Shown one piece after another: positions 1-8,293 of a DNA stretch of 64,000 bases. The position numbers and the translations under genes were made by a program. The first letter of the stretch is position 1. Every line of letters begins with the position of its first letter. The notes under the pieces are model-generated. The model had not been told where the DNA came from. It ran no database searches and was given only the letters and a program-made list of their open reading frames with translations. Source of the DNA: an uncultured Bacteroidales bacterium (lineage in GTDB: Bacteria; Bacteroidota; Bacteroidia; Bacteroidales; P3); NCBI GenBank assembly GCA_900315935.1, contig ONBB01000008.1, positions 39,443 through 103,442 on the forward strand. Direction: 5' to 3'.

Positions 1-1
1 C

Positions 2-241
2 AAGATGCTACGCTATGCCATTGTCCACAGTGTACAAATTGTCGGTGAGGCAGCCTATAAGTTGTCCAAAGAGTTTTGCGAGACGCATCCAGAGGTTATA
101 TGGAAAGATATTATCGGTCTGCGACATGTACTAGTTCACGACTACTACAATGTAAGGGCGCTGGAAGTTTGGAACATCGTCAAACAAGACTTCCCTCTTC
201 TGCGCGAGCAGATTACAAAATACCTCATAGATATGGCATGA
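2..241 (+). CDS. HepT-like RNase toxin (DUF86), 5' end outside window
   Basis: The last 80 codons of a HepT/DUF86 protein; the frame is open to the left edge, so the start lies outside the window. The diagnostic R-x4-H-x-Y motif is present as RHVLVHDYY, which in HepT toxins forms the HEPN ribonuclease active site. Full-length family members have about 110-140 residues, so roughly a third is missing. The usual partner is a MntA-type minimal nucleotidyltransferase antitoxin encoded just upstream, which would lie off the window. The gene ends in a strong bidirectional hairpin. The family call is firm; toxin activity is inferred from the family. Confidence 0.75.
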   Translation, partial: KMLRYAIVHSVQIVGEAAYKLSKEFCETHPEVIWKDIIGLRHVLVHDYYNVRALEVWNIVKQDFPLLREQITKYLIDMA

Positions 242-264
242 AAAGTGCCACAGCACATTTGTCC

Positions 265-293
265 AAAAAGCTCCGCCACCGCGGAGCTTTTTT
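265..293. terminator. Bidirectional hairpin terminator after hepT-like gene
   Basis: A 12-bp stem (arms 265-276 and 281-292, 4-nt loop) with A-run on one side and T-run on the other, so it could stop transcription from both the hepT-like gene (plus) and the acetyltransferase/transporter side (minus). Confidence 0.75.
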
Positions 294-299
294 TCTGCC

Positions 300-402
300 T
301 ATTTTTGCCAATCCATCCGCCCTCCCCTTTCTGATTTCCCGTATCACTCTGGCGGGTGTGCCGGCCGCCAAGGTGCTGGCAGGAACGTCCTTGGGAACTA
401 TT
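300..402 (-). pseudogene. C-terminal stub of a hexapeptide acetyltransferase
   Basis: On the minus strand the translation directly after the transporter stop codon reads IVPKDVPASTLAAGTPARVI followed by REIRKG. This is the typical end of the left-handed beta-helix of maltose/galactoside O-acetyltransferase-like (LacA/WbbJ) proteins. Only about 30 codons remain, there is no start codon of its own, and the frame then runs out into the hepT terminator. I read it as the leftover end of a deleted gene, joined to within one or two bases of the end of the transporter gene, in a different reading frame. Confidence 0.55.
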
Positions 403-2080
403 GCTCGGAGGCGAGACTGACATTGATGGCGAAGTCGGCCAGCTTCTCGTACTGGGCGTAGAGGCTGCTGTAGGCGTTGCCTATCTCGTAGCCATAGCTG
501 CGCTGCTTGAGGGACTCGAGGTGCTCGGCGCGCAGGCGGTCGCGGCATTCGTTGACCTTGCGCTCGGCTTCCCTGGCGGCCTCGATGCCCTCGGCGGGCA
601 CACGGTCGGTGCGGTCGTAGTCCACCAGGTTGGCATCCATCACCATGAGCGCGTTCTCCACCAGCAGGCTCATCTCCGCGAGGTTGGCATTGAGGCGGTC
701 GCTGAAGTGGACGGCGTCGGCATACTTGTTCTTGCGCGTCAGGGCTATCTGGTAGACGCTGTCGCCGATGCTTTCCAGGTTGTCGCTGATGCGCAGCATG
801 GCGCCTATACGCTCCGAGGCGGTACCGCTGACACTGCCGCCGCCGACCGCGACAAGGAAGCCGGAGAGGTCTCGGTCCATGCGGTCGGTGAGGCTCTCGT
901 AGCGCGCTATGCGCTCCACGGCGGCCTCCATCTCCTTGGCGTTGCGCACCGTCCGCAGGTCGGGCAGCAGGGCGTACATGCGCAGCACCTGCTTCGAGAA
1001 GAGCATGATCTCGCGCTTGGCGCTCTGCAGGTTGAGCTCGGCGGTGTCGACCGGGCCGCGGCTGATGTAGGAGAGGCGGTCCTCGTCGCTCTCGGCCTCC
1101 TCATCCTGCTCCGGCACCAGCCTGGTTACAATCCACGCCAGCTGCGGGATGAACCACGACTGCACGCCGACGTTCACCACGTTGAACAGCGTGTGGAACA
1201 GCGACAGCGCCATCGGGGCATCGTTGGGGAAGACCGTCTGCACCAAGGCGAGGCTGGGGCGGAAGAGGAGGAGTGCAAGCGTTACACCGATGAGGTTGAA
1301 AACCAGGTGCGCCCTGGCGGCCCGCTTGCCGACCGTGCCCGCCACCATGGCCGCGAGGTTGGCCGTCACGGTGGTGCCTATGTTCTCGCCCATGACCAGC
1401 GCCACCGCCACATCGAGGCCAATCCAGCCGTTGTGCAGCATCAGCAGCGTGATGGCCATCGTGGCCGCCGATGCCTGCAGCACGCACGTCAGCGCGGCTC
1501 CGATAAATACAAAGAGGAGCACCGACCAGAAGCCGTAGCCGCCCAGCGAGGCGAGGCCGTGCAGCAGCGAGGGATACTCGCCCAGGTCGGGCATGGCTCC
1601 CTTCAGCAGCGACATGCCCACCAGCAGCAGCGCGAGACCGATAATCGTCTGGGCCACAGACTGCATACGGTCGCGGTTGAGCAGGGAAAAGACCAGGCTC
1701 ACGGCGGCGATGACCAGCGGCAGGCTGAAATAGCCCGACCCCTCGCCAAGCCCCAGCAAGGTGATAATCCAGGCGGTCAGCGTGGTGCCGATGTTGGCGC
1801 CCATGATGACGGCGATGGCACCGCCGAGCGTCAGCAGCCCCGCGTTGACAAAACCCACCACCATCACCGTGGTGGCCGACGACGACTGGATGGCCGCCGT
1901 AACCGCCATGCCCGTCAGGATGCCGTTCAGCGGACGCCCCGTCATGCGCCCCAGCACGGCGCGCATCTTGCTGCCCGCCACCTTCTGAAGCCCCTCGCTC
2001 ATCATTTTCATAGCGAAGAGAAACACCGCCAGCGCACCGGCAAAATTAATGATAATCATCAGAATGTCTGTTACTTTCAT
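398..2080 (-). CDS. Na/Pi-cotransporter family protein with C-terminal PhoU-like domain
   Basis: Inner-membrane sodium-dependent phosphate (or other anion) symporter of the NptA/PF02690 type, 560 residues. Two homologous membrane halves are visible, each with the family motif (near the N-terminus AIQSSSATTVMVVGFVNAG, and later LQASAATMAITLLMLHNG); the C-terminal about 200 residues are charged and helical, like PhoU. The start is placed at the ATG at 2080 (MKVTDILM); an ATG at 2092 is also possible. The first ATG of the open frame (2110) lies inside the -7 promoter box and cannot be used. The stop codon abuts an acetyltransferase stub. Monocistronic as far as visible. Confidence 0.85.
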   Translation of the reverse strand: MKVTDILMIIINFAGALAVFLFAMKMMSEGLQKVAGSKMRAVLGRMTGRPLNGILTGMAVTAAIQSSSATTVMVVGFVNAGLLTLGGAIAVIMGANIGTTLTAWIITLLGLGEGSGYFSLPLVIAAVSLVFSLLNRDRMQSVAQTIIGLALLLVGMSLLKGAMPDLGEYPSLLHGLASLGGYGFWSVLLFVFIGAALTCVLQASAATMAITLLMLHNGWIGLDVAVALVMGENIGTTVTANLAAMVAGTVGKRAARAHLVFNLIGVTLALLLFRPSLALVQTVFPNDAPMALSLFHTLFNVVNVGVQSWFIPQLAWIVTRLVPEQDEEAESDEDRLSYISRGPVDTAELNLQSAKREIMLFSKQVLRMYALLPDLRTVRNAKEMEAAVERIARYESLTDRMDRDLSGFLVAVGGGSVSGTASERIGAMLRISDNLESIGDSVYQIALTRKNKYADAVHFSDRLNANLAEMSLLVENALMVMDANLVDYDRTDRVPAEGIEAAREAERKVNECRDRLRAEHLESLKQRSYGYEIGNAYSSLYAQYEKLADFAINVSLASEQ

Positions 2081-2107
2081 ATTGGCTTTCATTTTTGTTT
2101 GACACCG

Positions 2108-2133
2108 CAAAAGTACAGACCGATTGTTACAAA
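2108..2133 (-). promoter_or_regulatory. Bacteroidales-type promoter of the Na/Pi transporter
   Basis: Minus strand -7 box TACTTTTG (2108-2115) and -33 TTTG (2130-2133), normal layout for the primary sigma factor of Bacteroidota. It fixes the start codon at 2080 or 2092. Confidence 0.7.
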
Positions 2134-2325
2134 CCGGTTACGAAAAGGTTACATTTTTGTTAAGTTTGCCCATCACCCTACACGCCGCACCTGCACACTC
2201 CTCGCGAAAGCGAAAAATAATGTTCCGCAGGCGCGCAATTGCCCCAAAGCACCTCCGTACAGGCGACTACAGGAAACAAAAACAACATTCATACACAACA
2301 ACTTACAACATATTATCAAATTTAA
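2134..2325. other. Intergenic stretch without recognised gene
   Basis: Between the transporter promoter and the tRNA-His promoter I see no coding sequence with family similarity and no strong hairpin; the sequence becomes AT-rich toward the tRNA promoter. Confidence 0.5.
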
Positions 2326-2372
2326 TTTGGTCAATTCGGAAAAAGTGTGTACTTTTGCACCCGATTTTGAGA
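2326..2372 (+). promoter_or_regulatory. tRNA-His promoter with conserved downstream block
   Basis: -33 TTTG at 2326-2329 and -7 TACTTTTG at 2351-2358, 21 nt apart, followed by CACCCGATTTTGAGAG. The same extended block precedes the other tRNA units of the window. Confidence 0.8.
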
Positions 2373-2398
2373 GACAGAAATCTGATTGTTGAAGCCAA

Positions 2399-2430
2399 AT
2401 TCAATTTTCATTTTTCAACTTTCAATTCTA
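2399..2430. repeat. Degenerate TTTCAAC/TTTCAAT tandem repeat
   Basis: Short 7-8 nt units (TTTCAT, TTTTTCAACT, TTTCAATT) just before tRNA-His. Same family as the in-frame insertions in the TonB receptor and GSCFA genes. Confidence 0.6.
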
Positions 2431-2434
2431 CACG

Positions 2435-2508
2435 GTGGGCGTAGTTCAGCTGGTTAGAGCGCCAGATTGTGGATCTGGAGGTCGAGGGTTCGAGCCCCTC
2501 CTCCCACC
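2435..2508 (+). tRNA. tRNA-His (GTG)
   Basis: Cloverleaf with acceptor GTGGGCG (2435-2441), anticodon loop TTGTGGA with GTG at 2469-2471, T-arm GAGGG-TTCGAGC-CCCTC, discriminator C at 2508. One acceptor pair (position 6) is a mismatch. CCA is not encoded. Confidence 0.93.
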
Positions 2509-2520
2509 CCTCAAAAAAGT

Positions 2521-2550
2521 CCCTGCAACACAAAGCGTTGCGGGGATTTT
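2521..2550 (+). terminator. Terminator after tRNA-His
   Basis: Nine-bp stem (2521-2529 with 2537-2545, one T-G pair) followed by ATTTTC. Confidence 0.65.
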
Positions 2551-2838
2551 CACATCCCAGTCATCATTTTCAGGGCACGATTCTTCCAAAGGTCGGACGA
2601 AGAACAGACGAAGAACAGACGAAGAAATGCCGAAGAGAACCCCTGCAATCCACCTACCGTTCCCCCATCATCTGCCTACCACCCCTCCTGCATCCACATG
2701 CCGAATTTTGCAAAAAAAGCCCCCACTGTGCCCCGTTTTTCTCCTCCTCCACCATCCATTTAGCACCAAATTACGACATTACAGCGTACTGATATTCAGC
2801 ATTATGCAAAAAATATTTCAAGAAAAGCGAAAAAATAT
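2551..2838. other. Intergenic stretch between tRNA-His terminator and tRNA-Asp promoter
   Basis: About 290 nt with C/A-rich low-complexity sequence, including a 9-nt repeated GACGAAGAACA-type block near 2597-2625. The open frames across it have no plausible start, composition or family; I see no gene. Confidence 0.5.
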
Positions 2839-2886
2839 TTTGTCAGTTCGGAAAAAGTTCGTACTTTTGCACCCGCTTTCGAGAGG
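2839..2886 (+). promoter_or_regulatory. tRNA-Asp/tmRNA promoter
   Basis: -33 TTTG 2839-2842, -7 TACTTTTG 2862-2869, then CACCCGCTTTCGAGAGG, the tRNA-type downstream block. No separate promoter is seen for the tmRNA, so it probably serves both. Confidence 0.8.
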
Positions 2887-2901
2887 AAAAGCAACCAAAA
2901 C

Positions 2902-2979
2902 GGTCCGGTAGTTCAGTTTGGTTAGAATACATGCCTGTCACGCATGGGGTCGCGAGTTCGAGTCTCGTCCGGACCGCCA
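2902..2979 (+). tRNA. tRNA-Asp (GTC)
   Basis: Acceptor GGTCCGG (2902-2908) pairs fully with CCGGACC (2969-2975); anticodon GTC at 2937-2939; T-loop TTCGAGT; discriminator G; CCA encoded at 2977-2979. Confidence 0.97.
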
Positions 2980-2986
2980 AACAAAA

Positions 2987-3010
2987 AGAGCTCTCATTAA
3001 TGAGAGCTCT
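2987..3010. repeat. Perfect 24-nt palindrome between tRNA-Asp and tmRNA
   Basis: Twelve bases (2987-2998) are followed directly by their exact reverse complement (2999-3010), giving a loopless hairpin around ATTAAT. It is not followed by a T-run, so it may be a weak terminator or an RNA-processing hairpin in a tRNA-tmRNA transcript. Confidence 0.6.
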
Positions 3011-3014
3011 TGAC

Positions 3015-3040
3015 ATATCAACTTATCAACCTATCAACGG
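3015..3040. repeat. Octamer repeat ATCAACNN at tmRNA 5' flank
   Basis: Three tandem units ATCAACTT, ATCAACCT, ATCAACGG directly upstream of ssrA. The same octamer family is found, in frame, inside thyA at about 8647-8730. Confidence 0.6.
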
Positions 3041-3047
3041 TTCGACC

Positions 3048-3440
3048 GGGGCTGCTTGGTTTTGACAGCAAGGATAATGGGTTTGTAAGCATGCAGGCTG
3101 ACGCGCCAGAAGCCTTAACCACAGACGCAAAACAATAATTGGCGAAAGAAACTACGCTCTCGCTGCCTAACCGAAGAACAGTAAGTTCGGCTTCATCGCC
3201 CTGCAAGGCAGGGTGACGAGACATCTCCCAGCCGCCCTGACCGTCGGCTGCTGACCAGGAGGTGCTAATAAAGACGGGATAGTCCGCGCGACGTCTCTAC
3301 CCGCGGGCGAAACCCTAGAGACTACGGGCTGCCTTGGGTGCCGATGTCCGGAGCCGCCCCGACAACCAACCACCGGATAAGCATGTAGAAAGCACACTTG
3401 TTACTTGTTTGGACGGCGGTTCGACTCCGCCCAGCTCCAC
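3048..3440 (+). ncRNA. ssrA: tmRNA (transfer-messenger RNA)
   Basis: Acts in trans-translation to free stalled ribosomes and tag the unfinished peptide. The 5' end GGGGCTG pairs with the 3' CAGCTCC (3432-3438), closing the tRNA-like domain; the T-arm near the 3' end reads GGCGGTTCGACTCCGCC. The tag frame is at 3141-3170: GERNYALAA followed by TAA, close to the Bacteroides tag GETNYALAA with Thr replaced by Arg. The one-piece order is normal. CCA is not encoded (ACA follows). Confidence 0.95.
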
Positions 3441-3444
3441 AAAG

Positions 3445-3481
3445 AAGAAAGAAGAGACCACTCTGGTGGTCTCTTCTTCTT
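3445..3481. terminator. Bidirectional terminator between ssrA and asnS
   Basis: Thirteen-bp stem (3449-3461 with 3466-3478, 4-nt loop), A-rich on the left and T-rich on the right; serves the two convergent genes. Confidence 0.8.
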
Positions 3482-3501
3482 TCATTCCGAGCGCATACCG
3501 C

Positions 3502-4905
3502 CTAGAACTCGGCGGTCTTGGGGGTGCGGGGGAAGGGGATGACGTCGCGGATGTTGGCCATGCCGGTTACGAAGAGCATCAGGCGCTCGAAGCCCAGGCC
3601 GAATCCAGCGTGGGGGCAGGTGCCGAAGCGGCGCGTGTCGAGGTACCACTCCATGCTGGCGCGATCCATGCCCAGCTCGTCCATGCGGGCGGTCAGCTTG
3701 TCGTAGCTCTCCTCACGCACCGAGCCGCCGATGATTTCGCCAATCTGCGGGAACAGTACATCGGTGCCCTGCACGGTGCGGCCGTCGTCGTTCTGCTTCA
3801 TGTAGAACGCCTTGATGTCTTTCGGGTAGTCGACCATGATGACAGGCTTGCGGAAGTGCTCCTCGACGAGATAGCGCTCGTGCTCCGAGGCCAAGTCGGT
3901 GCCCCAGCTGACGGGGAACTCGAACTTCTTGCCCTTGGCGATGGCCTCTTCCAGTATCTTGATACCCTCGGTGTAGGGCAGACGGACGAATTCGGTCTCG
4001 ATGACCGAGCGGAGGCGTTCGATGAGGCTGTTGTCAATCATCTTGTTGAGGAACTCGAGGTCGTCCATACAGTGGTCAAGCGCCCAGCGGACGCAGTATT
4101 TGATGAACTCCTCCTCGAGGGCAGTGAGGCTGTCGAGGTCGTAGAAGGCCATCTCGGGCTCAATCATCCAGAACTCGGCCAGGTGGCGCGGCGTGTTGCT
4201 GTTCTCCGCGCGGAAGGTGGGGCCGAAGGTATAGATCTTGCCCAGCGAGGTGGCGCCCAGCTCGCCTTCGAGCTGTCCGCTGACGGTGAGGGCGGTCATC
4301 TTGCCGAAGAAGTCCTGGCTGTAGTCGACGGAGCCGTCCTCCTTGCGGGGCGGGTTGTTGAGGTCGAGGGTGGTAACCTGGAACATCTCGCCGGCGCCCT
4401 CGCAGTCGCTGGCGGTGATGAGCGGCGAGTGGAAATAGAAGAAGCCGCGCTCGTGGAAGAAGGTGTGGATGGCATAGGCCATGTGGTGGCGCATGCGCAT
4501 CACGGCTCCAAAGGTGTTGGTACGGGGACGCAGGTGGCCTATCTCACGCAGGAACTCCATCGAGTGTCCCTTCTTTTGAAGGGGGTAGGTGTCGGGGTCG
4601 GCCTCGCCGTAGACGACGATGCGTTCGGCCTGCACCTCGACGGCCTGGCCCGAGCCCTGGCTCTCGACCAACTTGCCCTCCACGCCGATGCAGGCACCGG
4701 TGGTGATGCGCTTCAGCTCATCCTCGAACCTGGCCGGGTCGGCCACCACCTGGATGTTGTGGATAATGGAGCCGTCATTGATGGCGATGAAGGCCACATT
4801 CTTGTTTCCGCGCTTGGTGCGCACCCAGCCTTTGACACAGATGTCGCTGCCGATAAGGCCACTGACATCCTCCTTTAAAAGGTATTTGATTTCGTAACGT
4901 TTCAT
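3502..4905 (-). CDS. asnS: Asparagine--tRNA ligase
   Basis: Charges tRNA-Asn with asparagine in the cytosol; class IIb synthetase, 467 residues, normal length. An N-terminal OB-fold ([20 protein letters not shown]) binds the anticodon. The catalytic core carries class II motif 2 ([21 protein letters not shown]) and motif 3 (GFGLGFERL near the C-terminus). The start is placed at [10 protein letters not shown] (4905), where family similarity begins; the open frame extends 23 codons upstream without similarity. The gene is convergent with ssrA. Thirteen bases upstream lies the end of an AT-rich restriction gene on the same strand. Confidence 0.96.
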   Translation of the reverse strand: MKRYEIKYLLKEDVSGLIGSDICVKGWVRTKRGNKNVAFIAINDGSIIHNIQVVADPARFEDELKRITTGACIGVEGKLVESQGSGQAVEVQAERIVVYGEADPDTYPLQKKGHSMEFLREIGHLRPRTNTFGAVMRMRHHMAYAIHTFFHERGFFYFHSPLITASDCEGAGEMFQVTTLDLNNPPRKEDGSVDYSQDFFGKMTALTVSGQLEGELGATSLGKIYTFGPTFRAENSNTPRHLAEFWMIEPEMAFYDLDSLTALEEEFIKYCVRWALDHCMDDLEFLNKMIDNSLIERLRSVIETEFVRLPYTEGIKILEEAIAKGKKFEFPVSWGTDLASEHERYLVEEHFRKPVIMVDYPKDIKAFYMKQNDDGRTVQGTDVLFPQIGEIIGGSVREESYDKLTARMDELGMDRASMEWYLDTRRFGTCPHAGFGLGFERLMLFVTGMANIRDVIPFPRTPKTAEF

Positions 4906-4918
4906 ATTACAACATGTT

Positions 4919-5899
4919 TTATCCTTTAAATATTTCCGTTCTATGGTATTCCAAGTACTTATCCCGGTATTCATCTATGGGCATGTATTGAAATAATTGA
5001 TTTTCGGTAATTCCTATTCTTTTCTGATCCTGCCGAGAGAGCCAGTTGGAAATATGCACATGACGTTCCGTGGAGAATGTGATAAACCCCCGATCAAAAA
5101 GTTTGTCATACAAAGGCGAAAGGATAAATCCATTTTTGGGGTCAACTTTCTCTTTCTCATCTGACACAGCCCATGGTTTAATATGACTTGCTATAAGCAG
5201 AGACTCTTCATTTATCATTGTAATTGGACAGAACGGGCACTCATCAAGGAGTCGTTCCCTATATTTACCTTGCCCATCCCTTGCATTACGATACTCTATA
5301 ATTTTCTTCTCTTCTATGGCTGACAAGGGAGGATGAGCATCGTCCTCTTTTTTCCCATATTTCAGCACATAGTCTCTACGCCGATCCATTTCTGTATCAT
5401 CGACAAATAACCGCCAATAGAATATGTCCGACTGATTCTCCATAAGGTGCATGGTGGAGATATAACTCACACATGGTAGTGCAATCTCCCTCATCAACGA
5501 ATAGGCTTCGTCGTTTGAGTTCAAGTATCCTCGTGGCCCTTCAATCTGTTCTTGGTCATGTACCGTAAACATTACAACATTAGGCAACTCTTCAATTATT
5601 GCCATCCTGTCTGCCCACAATTGTGCCATGTTTTCTTTCCCACGATAATCCTGCGTAGGGTTCATATACTCAGACTTGATGTCCTTCATATATGCAACGA
5701 GATCCTTCTTAAGGAGAAAGCAACGCGCAGAACGGTTTTCCCCATAGAACTCTCGCATGCGATCTTTGTTGCCTATATATAGTTTGGCTTCACCCTTGGC
5801 TTTACCTATTTTGTTTCGCGACTTTACCCAACTGTCAGCTACTGCAATAGGTGTTGCAAGTGTGTCAACAAAATCAAAATCTTGTCCTTCTATTTTCAT
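4919..5899 (-). CDS. HNH restriction endonuclease of a type II R-M pair
   Basis: Predicted DNA-cutting partner of the adjacent cytosine methyltransferase, 326 residues. The C-terminal third (about 220-300) has an HNH_2-type nuclease core: CPFC (221-224), ASHIKPW (His239), an Asn-Gly step (256-257), then [13 protein letters not shown]. The N-terminal 200 residues are not recognised and may hold target recognition. It starts inside the stop codon of the methyltransferase (TAATG), so the two are translationally coupled. Codon usage is AT-rich, unlike asnS and manC on either side, which suggests acquisition by transfer. Target site unknown. Confidence 0.8.
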   Translation of the reverse strand: MKIEGQDFDFVDTLATPIAVADSWVKSRNKIGKAKGEAKLYIGNKDRMREFYGENRSARCFLLKKDLVAYMKDIKSEYMNPTQDYRGKENMAQLWADRMAIIEELPNVVMFTVHDQEQIEGPRGYLNSNDEAYSLMREIALPCVSYISTMHLMENQSDIFYWRLFVDDTEMDRRRDYVLKYGKKEDDAHPPLSAIEEKKIIEYRNARDGQGKYRERLLDECPFCPITMINEESLLIASHIKPWAVSDEKEKVDPKNGFILSPLYDKLFDRGFITFSTERHVHISNWLSRQDQKRIGITENQLFQYMPIDEYRDKYLEYHRTEIFKG

Positions 5900-7200
5900 T
5901 ATATTCCGTATTGTGTTATATCCATTTGTTTGAGTAGGGCTATCAGTACATCAACCACTATCGAATTTCCTGCCTGTTGGTATGCAGACGTATCCGACAC
6001 TACAATTTTATAGCTATCTTTGAAGCCCATAAGCCGCAAACACTCTCGGGGAGTTAGTTTTCGTATGCGACCCTTAAATGTTACATAGTTATCCACACCC
6101 GCCCGATGCATTTTGTGCATTGATTGAAGTAAGGGGCGTGCGACATCAAGGTCAGTTTCTGTTCGGGTCTTAAAATTCTTCGTTCCAGAACAAAGAACAT
6201 ACTTGGCTACCTTTTCTGATAAATAATACTTCTCTTCAACTTCTTTAACGTTGAAGACGAATTCATCAAACATTTCGTCCAACGATTCATCTACTGCTAC
6301 CGGATGATACACGAAATCACCATGCCAATTGAACTGCTGGTTGCGCTTTTGGCACAATGCTATATCCCCGTTTATCTGTGTATAGAACTTCTCACGATTC
6401 TTATGGCTCGTAACAAATTTTATGCCCTTTTCTTTGAGAAAATACTTGGTATCTACATAATCTTCCAAAAAGTCATACATCCTATACTCAAGAGGAATTG
6501 GCGCGGGAAACGCAAATGTCCGTGGTTTTTTGAAGCCAATGCAGAAAATACGTTCTCGGTGTTGTGGAATACCGTAATCCTTACTATTAAGAACCCGGTA
6601 GTAAACATCATAGCCCAACTCACAGAATATGCGATGTATTATCTTCCACGTCCGCCCACTATCATGGCTTGTCAGCCCCTTAACGTTCTCAAAAATGAAC
6701 ACTTTGGGTTGAGTCTCATTTATTACCCGGGCAAACTCATAGAACAAGGTCCCCCTTGCGTCCTCAAAACCAAGCCTCTTTCCAACCATTGAAAACGCCT
6801 GACAAGGAGCTCCTCCCACAAGTAAATCCACCTGCCCCTCATATTTTCGAGCATCAAACAATCGGGCATCCGTAAACCAATCAAATGGAGATATTTCATA
6901 ATTTGCGAAATAACTTTTCTTGCATTTCTCATCAATATCCCCCGCAAAGACTATACGATGATTTAACTTGAGGCGCTGGAATGCATGCTCAATAGCTCCA
7001 ATTCCACTGAACATGGTACCCAATCGAATTGTACTGTTGGGCGAAGAAAAAGGTAAAGTCTTCCAAGACTGTCCATCGGACATGAGTGCTGGACTCACAG
7101 CAGGGACTGCATCCAGATTCACAGAACGTTGTTTGACAATCTCTCTAACATAGGATATTCTATGGCTATTCTCCTCAATATGTCTTTGTACTGTTGGCAT
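5899..7200 (-). CDS. DNA (cytosine-5-)-methyltransferase
   Basis: Transfers methyl from S-adenosylmethionine to C5 of cytosine; 433 residues. Ordered motifs: I (GTMFSGIGAIEHAF, about 61-74), IV with the catalytic Cys133 (GGAPCQAFS), VI (ENV, 171-173), VIII (QHRER, 213-217), a variable target-recognition region about 240-385, then IX (RKLTPRECLRLMGF) and X (AGNSIVVDVL). All catalytic residues are present. A roughly 55-residue N-terminal extension precedes motif I. It overlaps the HNH gene by one base and starts 25 nt after manC on the same strand, with an AAGGAG at 7217-7222. The AT-rich composition marks the pair as an insert between asnS and manC. Confidence 0.92.
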   Translation of the reverse strand: MPTVQRHIEENSHRISYVREIVKQRSVNLDAVPAVSPALMSDGQSWKTLPFSSPNSTIRLGTMFSGIGAIEHAFQRLKLNHRIVFAGDIDEKCKKSYFANYEISPFDWFTDARLFDARKYEGQVDLLVGGAPCQAFSMVGKRLGFEDARGTLFYEFARVINETQPKVFIFENVKGLTSHDSGRTWKIIHRIFCELGYDVYYRVLNSKDYGIPQHRERIFCIGFKKPRTFAFPAPIPLEYRMYDFLEDYVDTKYFLKEKGIKFVTSHKNREKFYTQINGDIALCQKRNQQFNWHGDFVYHPVAVDESLDEMFDEFVFNVKEVEEKYYLSEKVAKYVLCSGTKNFKTRTETDLDVARPLLQSMHKMHRAGVDNYVTFKGRIRKLTPRECLRLMGFKDSYKIVVSDTSAYQQAGNSIVVDVLIALLKQMDITQYGI

Positions 7201-7225
7201 TTTCTTTTTTCCGGTAGCTCCTTAA

Positions 7226-8293
7226 TTATTTTTTGTCTATCAATTGTTTGAGTTCCACGTCGCTGGCGAAGCGGAATATCATTTCCTCGCGGTGGCGGGG
7301 GCATATCATGAGGGTGCCATTGGCAGTGGCGACGATGTAGCCGTCGAGGCCGTCGATGACGGCGGTGGTGCCGTCGGGTATGTCGATGAGGCAGTTGCGG
7401 GTGTCGTAGGTGAAGGCGTCGCCCTGGATGGCGTTGCCGCGGCTGTCGCGCGAGGAAACATTGTACAGGCTCTCCCAGGTCTCCACGTCGCTCCAGCCGA
7501 AGGAGGCGGTCAGCACGTGCACGTTGGAGGCCTGCTCCATGATGCCCTGATCGATGGAGACGGTGTCGAATTGGGAATAGAGTTGTTCCAGCGCGGAGTG
7601 AGGCGTGAGGAGCGTGGAGTTGAAGAATGCCTCCCAAAGGGTGGGCAGGTGCTTTTTATACGCCTCCTGCAGCACGGGGAGCGTCCAGACGAAGATGCCG
7701 GCGTTCCAGTAGAACTCGCCGCTGGCGATGAACTGGCGCGCCATCTCGACTGGGGGCTTCTCGGTGAAAGTGGTTACGGGGTGGAGGTTCTTCACCTCGG
7801 GCAGCGAGTTCTTCTTGCCGCGCTGTATGTAGCCGTAGGTGGTGGCGGGGTTGACAGGTTGCACGCCCAGGGTGAGGATCCAGGGGTGGCGCTGCACGGT
7901 GTCGACAGCTTGGCGCAGGTCGTCCTTGAACCGCTCCTCGCGGAAGATGGCATGGTCCGAGGGCACCACGATGAGGGTGGCCTCGGGGTCGAGTCCGGCG
8001 ATGGTGGCGGCGGCATAGGCTATGCAGGGGGCGGTGCCGCGGCGCAGGGGCTCGCCGAGCACCTGATGGGGCTGCAGGTCGCCAATCTGCTCGTGTACGT
8101 GGTCGACGTACTGGTCACCGGTAACGATGACGATGTTCTCTCTGGGGCAGAGCTCGGCACAGCGGCGGAAGGTGGTCTGCAGCATGGTGCGCCCGGTGCC
8201 CATGATGTCGAGGAACTGCTTGGGATTGTCGGTCTGGCTCAACGGCCAAAAGCGGCTCCCCACCCCACCGGCCATAATCACGCACCAAATCAT
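7226..8293 (-). CDS. manC: Mannose-1-phosphate guanylyltransferase
   Basis: Makes GDP-mannose from mannose-1-phosphate and GTP for glycan precursors; 355 residues, the short form without the C-terminal isomerase domain. The nucleotide-binding signature is at the N-terminus ([14 protein letters not shown]) with PKQFLD just after; VPSDHAI and FTEKP motifs follow. The start ATG overlaps the thyA stop (ATGA), so the genes are coupled; the open frame runs 73 low-quality codons further upstream inside thyA and is ignored. Around residues 224-234 ([10 protein letters not shown]) the DNA at 7592-7624 is a CTCCTCACGC-type repeat like others in this window. Confidence 0.93.
   Translation of the reverse strand: MIWCVIMAGGVGSRFWPLSQTDNPKQFLDIMGTGRTMLQTTFRRCAELCPRENIVIVTGDQYVDHVHEQIGDLQPHQVLGEPLRRGTAPCIAYAAATIAGLDPEATLIVVPSDHAIFREERFKDDLRQAVDTVQRHPWILTLGVQPVNPATTYGYIQRGKKNSLPEVKNLHPVTTFTEKPPVEMARQFIASGEFYWNAGIFVWTLPVLQEAYKKHLPTLWEAFFNSTLLTPHSALEQLYSQFDTVSIDQGIMEQASNVHVLTASFGWSDVETWESLYNVSSRDSRGNAIQGDAFTYDTRNCLIDIPDGTTAVIDGLDGYIVATANGTLMICPRHREEMIFRFASDVELKQLIDKK
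7592..7624. repeat. In-frame CTCAC/CTCC repeat inside manC
   Basis: Degenerate 7-9 nt units (CTCCACG, CTCCTCACG, CCTCACTCC on the minus strand) encode the loop [11 protein letters not shown] in ManC. Confidence 0.45.

Noticed and set aside
356-2392. Long open frame on the plus strand opposite the Na/Pi transporter
   Set aside because: Composition is a shadow of the GC-rich transporter gene; no family motifs and no promoter. The same applies to long frames opposite asnS, both C10 proteases, the AddB-like gene, dnaE and others.
2435-2911. Open frames across tRNA-His and the following gap
   Set aside because: They overlap a tRNA and low-complexity sequence, without a family.
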